Position numbers and translations under genes: made by a program. The notes beneath the pieces were generated by a model, which ran no database searches, was not told the DNA's origin, and saw only the letters and a list, made by a program, of their open reading frames with translations. 64,000 nucleotides of DNA from Streptomyces naganishii JCM 4654. GTDB taxonomy: Bacteria; Actinomycetota; Actinomycetes; Streptomycetales; Streptomycetaceae. The DNA lies in assembly GCF_014650575.1 (NCBI RefSeq), contig NZ_BMVF01000018.1, positions 1 through 64,000 of the forward strand, written 5' to 3'. Of the stretch, positions 15,372 to 23,736 are shown piece by piece (the stretch's first letter is position 1; each line of letters starts with the position of its first letter).

Positions 15372-18008
15372 GTGGACGACTATGCGGGCCGGGTACTCGC
15401 CGGCCGCTACCGCCTGCCTCTGCCCCCGTCCCACGAGTACGAACTCACCGAGAGCCGCGCCTTCGACACCTACAGCGGCCAGGAAGTCCTCGTACGGCAG
15501 GTGCCGTTGCCCGAGGTCGTCGAGGCGGAGGTGCTCGACGCGGACGGGCTGCCCGAGGGCTTCACGGGGCGCACGGCGGCGCGGCGGCCCACCGATCCGG
15601 CGGTGCGGCGCGCGGTCGAGGCAGCGCAGGCCGCCGCGCGGATCCCCGACCATCCGCGCCTCGACCAGGTCTTCGACGTGTTCGCGGAGGGCGGTTCGCT
15701 GTGGATCGTCAGCGAACTGGTCGCGGCACGCCCGCTGGCGGCCCTGCTCGCCGAGAAGCCCCTGACGCCGTACCGGGCCGCCGAGGTCGCCTCCGACCTG
15801 CTCATGGCCCTGCGGGTGCTGCACGCCCACGGCTGGGTGCACCGCAACATCACCGCGCGCACCGTCCTCGTCTGCGACGACGGCCGTGTGATGCTGACCG
15901 GCCTCGCGGTCGGCGCGGCCGAGGAGGCCCTGTGCGGGTACGACCCGGTCCCGGCCGAGGACGGCGAGGGCACGCCGGTCCCGCCCCCGCCCCCCGCCAA
16001 CGGCACGGGCGGTGGCACGGGGCTCGGCGCCGGGTCGGCCGAGGCCGACCCCGAGGCCGCGCGGCGGGCCGCGATCGAGGCCCGTGCGGCGGGCGCGCTG
16101 CCCCTGCCCGGGACCGAGCCGGGCGGCGCGGCCGGTGCGCCGGGTCCGGCGGGTGCGCCGGCTCGGCGGGCTCCCGTGAGCGGCGAGGACGTCAGGGCGG
16201 CGCGGGCCGGGGCGATCGCCGCCTATCGCGCGGGCGCGCGGGCGGCGGCCAGGGTGCAGGAGGCGCAGCAGAGCGCGCGGGCCGCGCTGCCCGGCGCCCG
16301 GCAGCCCGGCACGGGCGAGCGGCCCTCCGACCGGCTCGCCGAGCCGTCGTACGGCACCGTCACGGGCCCCGGCGACCGGGGCCGCACCGCGCCACCCGGC
16401 CGGATCGCCGACCCCTACGGCGTCCGCCCCGCCCAGTGGAACGGCACCGGATCCCGGCCGGGCACCGAGGACCCGCAGCAGCCCGGCCGGCTGGGCGGCG
16501 GGCAGGGCCGCGCCGCACTCCCCGGCGGCACACCGCTTCCCGGTTCCGCGTCGACGGACGCCGGCCGTGCGGCCGTTCCCGGGTCCGGGACAACGGACGG
16601 CAGTCGTACGGCCTTTCCCGGTTCAGGGGCAACGGACGGCGGCCGTACGGCCCTTTCCGGCCCCGTGGCGCAGGAGGGCGCCCGGATGGCGCTTCCCGCC
16701 TCCGAGCCCGGCGGTGCCGTCCCGCCGCCCGCCCGGTGGGACGACCTCGCCGCCGGTGCGCCCGTGCGGCGGGGGCCGGCCACCGCGCTGGCGGCCGAGC
16801 GCGCCCGGCAGGCCCGTATGGCCGTGGTGGGCCCGGTGACCGAGCGGTGGGCGCCCGAACAGGCCGGTCCCGTGCACGAGAACTGGCAGCTGGCCGCGCC
16901 CATCGGCCCCGCCACCGACCTGTGGGCGCTGGGCGCGCTGCTCTTCAAGGCCGTGCAGGGGCACGCCCCGTACCCGGAGGAGTCCACCGCCGAACTGGTG
17001 CAGATGGTCTGCGCGGAGCCGCCCGCCTTCGCGGAGGAGTGCGGCCCGTTGCGCCCGGTCGTGGAGTCGCTGCTGCGTCAGGACCCCACCGAACGGCTGG
17101 ACTTCGAGGAGCTGAGCGGCTGGCTGCGCTCGCTGGTGCGCTCCGCGCCCGAGCCGGAGGCGGGCGCGCACGTCGTCGCCGCCCCGCCCGCCGACCCGAA
17201 CCGGCTGCCGGTGATACGCCGTCGCGGCGAGCTGGTGCGCAGGCGGCGCGCCGGGCTGCCCGCCCACCACGGGCGGCACAAGCGGACTGCGGCGCAGGCC
17301 CGTTCGCCGCGCAGCCTGGGCCGGACCCTGCTCCTGCTGATACTGCTCCTGCTGGCGGCGGCGGTCGCGTACGCGATGCTGTTCATGCCGAAGTCGGGGG
17401 GCGGCGGCGCGGCCGGCGCGGACCGTGCCAGAACCGCCGGCGAGGCCAGCCCCGCGCCCACGAGCACGGGCCGGGGCAGCGGCAACGGCGGGGACACGAA
17501 CGGCACGTCCCAGGCCTCCGGTTCGCCCGAGACGCAGACCAGCGGCCCCGACGCCGGCTCCGGCTTCACCCTGCGCGAGGACCCCGCCGGCTTCCGTGTC
17601 GCGGTCGCCAAGGGCTGGACCCGCACGCCGGGCAACGCCGACCGTCAGGTGGTCTACTCCCAGGGCGACTTCGAGCTGATCGTGGTGCCCGGGCGGGACA
17701 GCGTGGCGCGCTTCGGCAGCGACCCGATGGTCTACCAGCGGGAGAAGGAGGCCGAGTTGCAGGGGTACCGCTCCTCCAGCTGGGCCACCTCCTCGGGACT
17801 GCGGACCATTCAGGTGGGCGGACGGACCATGGCCGAGGGGCAGTTCACCTGGACCGGCGCGGACGGCCGGCAGCTGTTCGTACGCAATCTGGCCGTGCTC
17901 ATCGACGGGCGCTACCACGTGGTGCAGGTGCGCGGCCCGGAGGCCCAGCGCGACCGGGTGACGCAGCTGTACGAGCAGGCGTCGGCGACCTACCAGTACA
18001 CGGGGTGA
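15372..18008 (+). CDS. Membrane pseudokinase with split kinase domain
   Basis: The GTG at 15372 (GGGGAGG upstream) gives 878 residues. The N-lobe begins AGRVLAGRYRLPLPP as in its neighbours, but the Gly loop and VAVK Lys are absent. HRD reads HRN (157-159) and DFG reads TGL (176-178). The C-lobe (ATDLWALGALLFKAVQGHAP) only resumes at residue 514. The ~310 residues between are Pro/Ala/Gly/Arg-rich and probably disordered, placed where the activation segment belongs. A Leu-rich TM helix follows at about 648-670, then an extracytoplasmic domain at about 735-878 related to the other four. It cannot be a conventional kinase; a scaffold or allosteric partner for neighbouring kinases is the natural inference. 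Confidence 0.88.
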   Translation: MDDYAGRVLAGRYRLPLPPSHEYELTESRAFDTYSGQEVLVRQVPLPEVVEAEVLDADGLPEGFTGRTAARRPTDPAVRRAVEAAQAAARIPDHPRLDQVFDVFAEGGSLWIVSELVAARPLAALLAEKPLTPYRAAEVASDLLMALRVLHAHGWVHRNITARTVLVCDDGRVMLTGLAVGAAEEALCGYDPVPAEDGEGTPVPPPPPANGTGGGTGLGAGSAEADPEAARRAAIEARAAGALPLPGTEPGGAAGAPGPAGAPARRAPVSGEDVRAARAGAIAAYRAGARAAARVQEAQQSARAALPGARQPGTGERPSDRLAEPSYGTVTGPGDRGRTAPPGRIADPYGVRPAQWNGTGSRPGTEDPQQPGRLGGGQGRAALPGGTPLPGSASTDAGRAAVPGSGTTDGSRTAFPGSGATDGGRTALSGPVAQEGARMALPASEPGGAVPPPARWDDLAAGAPVRRGPATALAAERARQARMAVVGPVTERWAPEQAGPVHENWQLAAPIGPATDLWALGALLFKAVQGHAPYPEESTAELVQMVCAEPPAFAEECGPLRPVVESLLRQDPTERLDFEELSGWLRSLVRSAPEPEAGAHVVAAPPADPNRLPVIRRRGELVRRRRAGLPAHHGRHKRTAAQARSPRSLGRTLLLLILLLLAAAVAYAMLFMPKSGGGGAAGADRARTAGEASPAPTSTGRGSGNGGDTNGTSQASGSPETQTSGPDAGSGFTLREDPAGFRVAVAKGWTRTPGNADRQVVYSQGDFELIVVPGRDSVARFGSDPMVYQREKEAELQGYRSSSWATSSGLRTIQVGGRTMAEGQFTWTGADGRQLFVRNLAVLIDGRYHVVQVRGPEAQRDRVTQLYEQASATYQYTG

Positions 18009-18183
18009 CACCGCGCCTCGGCACACCGGGTGACGCCGCGCTGACGCACGGGTCGAACCACAGGACTTTTCAGGTGTCACAGGAGGCGACAACCGTCACA
18101 GTGCGGTTTCCTTGGCACCCCGCTGGTTCCCTGCCGGGGGACCGGTCCTTACTCTGGCCCTGTCAAGACCATTGCGGGGAAAC

Positions 18184-19887
18184 GTGAATCAGATGCAGGG
18201 CCTGCTCCTCGCGGGCCGCTACCGGCTCGCCGACGCCATCGGCAGCGGTGGCATGGGCCGGGTGTGGCGCGCACACGACGAGGTGCTGCACCGGGCGGTC
18301 GCCATCAAGGAGTTGACGGCCGCGCTGTACGTCTCCGAGAGCGACCGGGCGGTCCTCCTCGCGCGTACCCGCGCCGAGGCGCGCGCGGCGGCACGGATCA
18401 ACCACTCCGCCGTCGTCACCGTGCACGACGTGCTGGAGCACGACGGCCGCCCCTGGATCGTGATGGAGCTCGTCGAGGGCCGCTCGCTGGCCGACGAGGT
18501 CAAGGAGCAGGGGCGGGTGGAGCCCCGCGAGGCCGCGCGGGTCGGTCTGTGGGTGCTGCGCGCCCTGCGCGCCGCGCACGGGGCCGGGGTGCTGCACCGC
18601 GACGTCAAGCCCGGCAACGTGCTGCTCGGCCAGGACGGCCGGGTCCTGCTCACCGACTTCGGCATAGCCCAGATAGAGGGCGACACCACCATCACGCGCA
18701 CCGGAGAGGTCGTCGGCTCGGTCGACTACCTCGCCCCCGAGCGCGTCCGCGGCCACGACCCGGGCCCGGCCTCCGACCTGTGGGCCCTGGGCGCCACCCT
18801 CTACACGGCGGTGGAGGGCCTCTCGCCGTTCCGCCGCACCTCGCCCCTGACGACCATGCAGGCCGTCGTCGACGAGGAGCCCCGCGACCCGCAGCACGCC
18901 GGTCCGCTCGCGCCGGTCATCACCGCGCTGCTGCGCAAGGACCCGGCCGCGCGGCCGGACGCGGCGGCGGCCGAGGCGATGCTCGCCGAGGCGGCGGAGG
19001 GCCGCCGGCCGAGCGCCGCGCAGGCGTACGTGCCGACGCAGTCGGTCGGCAACCCGCACGAGACGGCCGCGCACACGGCGGCACTCCACCCCGGGGCGCA
19101 GACGGGCGCCACGACGCCGTACCACCCGATGACCGCCCCGACGACGGCCGGACACGGACCGGGACACGGACACGGACCCGGTACGGGCACCGCGCAGGGG
19201 TACGCCACGGCGGCGGCCGCGCCGCCCAGGCGCCGCAGGCTGCGCACCCTCGCCCTCGTCGTGGTCCTCGCCGCCCTGATCGGCGGCGGCACCGCCGTGG
19301 CCCTCCAGAAGTGGGACGCGGGCCGGCGGCAGGACAGCGGCGGCACGGCATCGGCGTCCGAGTCGCCCTCGCACTCGCCCAGCCCCTCCGCCTCCGGCGG
19401 CGGCACGCCGGACGACCTCCCCGACGGGTGGGTGCGCCGGCACGACGCGTACGGCTTCAGCATCGCGGTGCCGGGCGGGGCCTGGAAGCGGCAGTCGCCC
19501 GACGAGGCCCTGCACCAGGTCGACTACTCGCCCGACGGGGGCAGGCACTTCATCCGCGTCGCCATCGACGACTCGCCCGACTTCCCCACCGCGCACGACC
19601 ACCAGCTCGACCTGGACCAGCAGTTGGAGCGGCTGGTCGACTACAAGAGGGTGAAGCTGGAGGCCAACACCTACCGCGACCGGCCCGGTTCCCTGTGGGA
19701 GTACACGTGGACGGCGCTGTCCAAGGACACGCCCTTCCCCGGGCCGCGGCACGCGATCGAGGAGACGTACTTCGACCGCAAGGGCACCGAGTACGCCATC
19801 TACATGTCCTCGCCCGCGAAGGACTGGGCCACCACGGAGAAGCAGTTCAGGACGGTCCTGCAGAGCTGGCGCCCGGACTCCGACTGA
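18184..19887 (+). CDS. Membrane Ser/Thr protein kinase, third of the cluster
   Basis: The 567-residue protein is a full PknB-like kinase (Gly loop GSGGMG 20-25, Lys42 in VAIKEL, HRD 138-140, DFG 158-160, APE-like LAPER). A His/Thr/Pro-rich linker leads to a TM helix at about 352-374. An extracytoplasmic domain then begins near RHDAYGFSIAVPGGAWKR. The start is the GTG at 18184 with GGGGA just upstream; ATG 18193 is possible. The gap of 175 bases from the pseudokinase gene is large enough for its own promoter. Confidence 0.92.
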   Translation: MNQMQGLLLAGRYRLADAIGSGGMGRVWRAHDEVLHRAVAIKELTAALYVSESDRAVLLARTRAEARAAARINHSAVVTVHDVLEHDGRPWIVMELVEGRSLADEVKEQGRVEPREAARVGLWVLRALRAAHGAGVLHRDVKPGNVLLGQDGRVLLTDFGIAQIEGDTTITRTGEVVGSVDYLAPERVRGHDPGPASDLWALGATLYTAVEGLSPFRRTSPLTTMQAVVDEEPRDPQHAGPLAPVITALLRKDPAARPDAAAAEAMLAEAAEGRRPSAAQAYVPTQSVGNPHETAAHTAALHPGAQTGATTPYHPMTAPTTAGHGPGHGHGPGTGTAQGYATAAAAPPRRRRLRTLALVVVLAALIGGGTAVALQKWDAGRRQDSGGTASASESPSHSPSPSASGGGTPDDLPDGWVRRHDAYGFSIAVPGGAWKRQSPDEALHQVDYSPDGGRHFIRVAIDDSPDFPTAHDHQLDLDQQLERLVDYKRVKLEANTYRDRPGSLWEYTWTALSKDTPFPGPRHAIEETYFDRKGTEYAIYMSSPAKDWATTEKQFRTVLQSWRPDSD

Positions 19888-20033
19888 CGACCGGCCCGGC
19901 CGGCCCCTGCCCCCTTGCCCTTCCTCCTGCCCCGGGTCGGCTCGGTTCCGGCCGGCGTCCCCCCCCGGCGCGCCCGAGGCTTGGCCGGTCGGCGCCACGG
20001 AAGGGGGACCCCTGATGCGGCATGATGGGACGC

Positions 20034-21698
20034 ATGGGGACCGAGGGGGACGACTTCCGTGTCATCGCGGGCCGTTACCGTCTGGAGGCGAGGCTCGGGC
20101 GCGGCGGCATGGGAGTGGTGTGGCGGGCGACCGACCAGCTGCTCGGACGGCGGGTCGCGGTCAAGGAACTCCCGCTCGACGACACGCTGTCCGCCGAGGA
20201 TGCCCGGCTTCAGCGCGACCGCACGCTGCGTGAGGCCCGGGCGGTCGCCCAGCTGCGGCACCCGCACATCATCGTCGTCCACGACGTGGTGGAGGACGAC
20301 GAACGCCCCTACATCGTCATGGAGTTGATCGATGGCGGCTCCCTCGCCGACCGGATCGCCGCGCACGGCCCGGTGGACGTGGCCGAGGCGGCCCGCATCG
20401 GCGTCGCCCTGCTCAGCGCCCTGCGCACGGCGCACGCGGCCGGGGTGCTGCACCGCGACATCAAACCGGCGAACGTCCTGATGGAGTCCGGCACCGACCG
20501 CGTGGTCCTCACCGACTTCGGCATCGCGCAGGTCGCGGGCGCCACCACCCTCACCGAGACCGGATCCTTCGTGGGCTCGCCCGAGTACACCGCGCCCGAG
20601 CGGATGTCCGGCACCCGGACGGGACCGGAGTCGGACCTGTGGTCGCTGGGCGCCCTGCTGTGCACGGCGCTGAGCGGCGCCTCGCCCTTCCGGCGCGACT
20701 CGCTGGGCGGCATCCTGCACGCGGTCGTCGTCGACGAGATCCGGCCACCCGCGCAGGCGGGGCCGGTCCTGCCGGTCGTACGGGGGCTGCTGCAGCGCGA
20801 TCCGCAGCGGCGGCTGACGGCGGCCGAGGCGGAGCGGATGCTGGGCGCCTTCCTGGAGTCGGGGCGCACCCCGCAGCCGCCCGCCCGCTACACGCAGACC
20901 CAGCGCGACGTGCCGCGTCCGGCGGCCCCGGCGGCGACCGCACCGCGGGCGACACCCGACGGCCCGGAACCCGGGGCTCCGGCCCGGACCTCGACCCGGG
21001 GCGTGCTGGTCGCGGCGCTGCTGGTGGCGGCGATGGCCGGGGCGGGCGTGTCGGCGGCGGCGCTGCTGATGCAGGGGGACGGCAACGGGGGCCCGGCGCC
21101 GACGAGTTCGCCGGCGGGGACCGGCGTGCACAGCCCGGGCGGTACGGCCGCCTCCCGGTCCGCCTCCTCGCCGGCCCCGCACTCGCCCTCCGCGTCGTCC
21201 GCCTCGCGGGCCGCGGCGCCCGCGTCCTCGTCCTCCTCCTCGGGACCCGGTCCCACCGCTCCCTCCGGCTACCACCTGGTGCGGGACCCGGCCGGCTTCT
21301 CGGTGGCGGTGCCGGACGGCTTCACCCGCAGCCCGCAGGGGGAGCGGATCTTCTACCTGTCCCCGGGGGAGACCTTCCGCCTCGGCATCAAGATCGCCGA
21401 ACCGGGAGCGGGCGGACCGCTCGGGGTGATGCGCCGCGCGGACGCGGCCGGCCCGGACACCAACCCCGGTTACCACGACGGCCGGGTCACCTCCGCCACG
21501 CACGGCGGACACCCCGCCGCCCTCTGGGAGTTCAGCTGGAACGGCTACAGCGCGGCGGAGGGGCCCCGGCACACCTACGACCTGTGCTGGGACCAGGACG
21601 GACGGATGTACGACGTGTGGGTGTCGGCGCCGGTCGGCAAGGTCCGCGAGGCCAAGGAGTACTTCGACGTGGCCCTGGACACCTTCGCGGCCGCGTAG
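20034..21698 (+). CDS. Membrane Ser/Thr protein kinase, fourth of the cluster
   Basis: The 554-residue kinase has all catalytic motifs: GRGGMG (22-27), Lys44 in VAVKEL, HRD 140-142, DFG 161-163. A short linker leads to a TM helix at about 321-346, then a Ser/Ala/Pro stalk and an extracytoplasmic domain that starts at RDPAGFSVAVPDGFTRS. That opening is closely similar to EDPAGFRVAVAKGW in the pseudokinase. ATG 20034 (MGTEGDDFRV) was preferred over ATG 20022 or 20025 because GGGA sits just upstream. Its ligand is unknown. Confidence 0.92.
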   Translation: MGTEGDDFRVIAGRYRLEARLGRGGMGVVWRATDQLLGRRVAVKELPLDDTLSAEDARLQRDRTLREARAVAQLRHPHIIVVHDVVEDDERPYIVMELIDGGSLADRIAAHGPVDVAEAARIGVALLSALRTAHAAGVLHRDIKPANVLMESGTDRVVLTDFGIAQVAGATTLTETGSFVGSPEYTAPERMSGTRTGPESDLWSLGALLCTALSGASPFRRDSLGGILHAVVVDEIRPPAQAGPVLPVVRGLLQRDPQRRLTAAEAERMLGAFLESGRTPQPPARYTQTQRDVPRPAAPAATAPRATPDGPEPGAPARTSTRGVLVAALLVAAMAGAGVSAAALLMQGDGNGGPAPTSSPAGTGVHSPGGTAASRSASSPAPHSPSASSASRAAAPASSSSSSGPGPTAPSGYHLVRDPAGFSVAVPDGFTRSPQGERIFYLSPGETFRLGIKIAEPGAGGPLGVMRRADAAGPDTNPGYHDGRVTSATHGGHPAALWEFSWNGYSAAEGPRHTYDLCWDQDGRMYDVWVSAPVGKVREAKEYFDVALDTFAAA

Positions 21699-21773
21699 GA
21701 CGTAGGTCACCGTTTCGTGACCACCGGGCGCACACGGTGGAGGGGCGGGCGCCGGTCGCGGTATGGATGGACC

Positions 21774-23582
21774 ATGAGCAGCAACGGGGGAGCCCGCAAC
21801 GAGGCCGACGAGCCGACGAGTTTCGTTCTGCAACCGCCGGCGCCGCGGCCACGGACACCGAACCCGCAGACCAACTACGGCACGTCCGCGGGGCGTTCGG
21901 GCACACCGGCCCCGGAGTCACCGATCATCGCGGCCTCTCCGGGCACACCGACCCCGGCCTCACCGGCGCCCGTGCTGCCCCCGGCCTCGCCTGCGCCCGC
22001 GGCGACCCCGGCCTCACCGGCGCACCCGGCAGCCCCGGTCCCGTCGGCGCACCCGGCGGCAGCGCCCTCGTCGCCGCCCGCGCAGAGATCCGGCGACCCC
22101 GGGGCCGGGCGGCTGATCGCCGGGCGCTACCGGCTGCTGGAGAAGCTCGGGCACGGCGGCATGGGAACCGTCTGGCGGGCGCGGGACGAGGCCATGGAGC
22201 GTGAGGTCGCCGTCAAGGAGCCCCGCGTCCCCGACCACCTTCCCGAGCGGGAACGGGCCAACGCCTTCGAGCGGATGCGCCGCGAGGCGCGCGCCGCGGC
22301 CCGGCTCGACCACCCGGCGGTCGTCGGCGTGCACGACGTGGCCGTGGTCGACGGACAGCCGTGGATCGTGATGGAGCTGGTGCGGGGCCGCTCGCTGGGC
22401 GCGGTCCTGCTGGAGGGCAGGCTGGACGCGCGCGAGGCGGCCCGGGTCGGCCTGGAGGTGCTCGGCGCGCTGGAGGCCGCGCACGGGGCGGGCATCCTGC
22501 ACCGCGACGTCAAGCCGGACAACATCCTGCTCGGCCGGCACGACCGGACCGTCCTCACCGACTTCGGCATCGCCTGGATCGAGGGCGAGACCAGCCTGAC
22601 CGACACCGGCGGCTTCGTCGGCTCGCCCGAGTACATCGCCCCGGAGCGGGTGCTCGGGCAGCGCCCCGGACCGGCGAGCGATCTCTGGTCCCTCGGCGTG
22701 GTCCTGTACGCGGCCACCGAGGGCGTGTCCCCGTTCCGCCGCAGCAACACCCCGGCCACCCTCCAGTCGGTCCTCAACGCCGTCCCCGCCCCGCCGGCGG
22801 CAGCCTCCGGCCCGCTCGCCGAGGTGATCACCGGCCTGCTGCACAAGGACCCGGCGCACCGCCCGGACGCGGCCCGGGTCCGCGCCCTGCTGGAGGCGGC
22901 CGCGGCCCCGCCCGCCCCCGCGCCCACCGAGGTCGTGCGGTACACGGGCGAGGAGCGCCGCGGCTTCCGGCCCGGGCGCCGTACCTGGACCGGGCTCGGC
23001 GCGGCCGTGGTCGCGGCGGCGGTGACGGCGTACGTCCTGGTCGCGCACCCCTTCGCGGGCCCGCTGCCCGACGGCTGGCGCACCCACCACGAAGCGGACG
23101 TGGCCGCGACGCTCGCGGTGCCCGACGGCTACCAGCCCTCCTACCCCGACCGGAAGACGGACAAGGGCCACTGGGTGTCCTACAGCGACTGGAGCGGGAG
23201 CATCTCGGTCGGGCTGAACCTGGTGCGCGGGTCCGAGGACACCGGTCACTCCATCCAGGACAGCGCGGCCGCGCAGATGTACGCGGACAACGGCACCTTC
23301 AAGCAGTCCGGCGACTACGGTCTCGGCATGCCGGCCGGTCCGAGGACGCAGCCCCTGGAGGCCACCTTCCACGGCAGGAAGGCCGCCGAGAACACCGTCA
23401 CCTACACCACCAACGACAGCCGGTACCCGCTGCCGCGCGAGCTGCGGATCTTCTACTACAAGACGACCGGCGGCGACATGTACAAGCTCACCGTCGGCTA
23501 CCCCGCCAAGGGCGACTTCGTGGCGCGCGGACGCGAGGTGGCCCGCACGGCGATCGCCAACTGGGACCCGGACAAGCCGTAG
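21774..23582 (+). CDS. Membrane Ser/Thr protein kinase with Pro-rich N-terminus, fifth of the cluster
   Basis: This 602-residue kinase differs by an N-terminal ~110-residue Pro/Ala/Ser-rich extension ahead of the kinase domain (AGRYRLLEKLGHGGMG at about 116-131). Lys148, HRD 243-245 and DFG 263-265 are intact. The linker is short, the TM helix lies at about 404-426, and the ectodomain starts LPDGWRTHHEADVAATLAVPDGY. The Thr/Ser-Pro rich N-terminus offers likely phosphorylation or docking sites. It is the last gene of the kinase run. Confidence 0.92.
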   Translation: MSSNGGARNEADEPTSFVLQPPAPRPRTPNPQTNYGTSAGRSGTPAPESPIIAASPGTPTPASPAPVLPPASPAPAATPASPAHPAAPVPSAHPAAAPSSPPAQRSGDPGAGRLIAGRYRLLEKLGHGGMGTVWRARDEAMEREVAVKEPRVPDHLPERERANAFERMRREARAAARLDHPAVVGVHDVAVVDGQPWIVMELVRGRSLGAVLLEGRLDAREAARVGLEVLGALEAAHGAGILHRDVKPDNILLGRHDRTVLTDFGIAWIEGETSLTDTGGFVGSPEYIAPERVLGQRPGPASDLWSLGVVLYAATEGVSPFRRSNTPATLQSVLNAVPAPPAAASGPLAEVITGLLHKDPAHRPDAARVRALLEAAAAPPAPAPTEVVRYTGEERRGFRPGRRTWTGLGAAVVAAAVTAYVLVAHPFAGPLPDGWRTHHEADVAATLAVPDGYQPSYPDRKTDKGHWVSYSDWSGSISVGLNLVRGSEDTGHSIQDSAAAQMYADNGTFKQSGDYGLGMPAGPRTQPLEATFHGRKAAENTVTYTTNDSRYPLPRELRIFYYKTTGGDMYKLTVGYPAKGDFVARGREVARTAIANWDPDKP

Positions 23583-23625
23583 CGCCGGCGAGCTTCCCGG
23601 CGGCGCGGTTGCCGGCTTCCACAAC

Positions 23626-23662
23626 GCCCTGATCAGGGCATTCGTTGCCAGTGATCACTGGC
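23626..23662. promoter_or_regulatory. Tandem TGATCA-centred palindromes upstream of the aldehyde dehydrogenase
   Basis: Two perfect palindromes, GCCCTGATCAGGGC (23626-23639) and GCCAGTGATCACTGGC (23647-23662), have centres 22 bp apart, two helical turns. They lie 60-80 bases upstream of the predicted start of the next gene. This is the layout of a cooperative double operator for an unidentified regulator. Confidence 0.6.
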
Positions 23663-23723
23663 GCCGTGTGGATACTCGGTGAATCCCCGTTACCGACGGG
23701 TACACAAAGGCCCCGGCGCGGCA

Positions 23724-23729
23724 TACCCT
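23724..23729 (+). promoter_or_regulatory. -10 element giving a probable leaderless transcript
   Basis: TACCCT ends 7 bases before the ATG at 23737, and no Shine-Dalgarno precedes that ATG. Transcription would begin at or next to the start codon. Confidence 0.4.
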
Positions 23730-23736
23730 GCGCCTC

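Noticed and set aside
15329..18187. A 952-codon open frame overlapping the pseudokinase gene
   Set aside because: Arg/Pro/Gly-rich shadow frame caused by high GC; the other frame has TM helix, kinase-like and ectodomain sequence.
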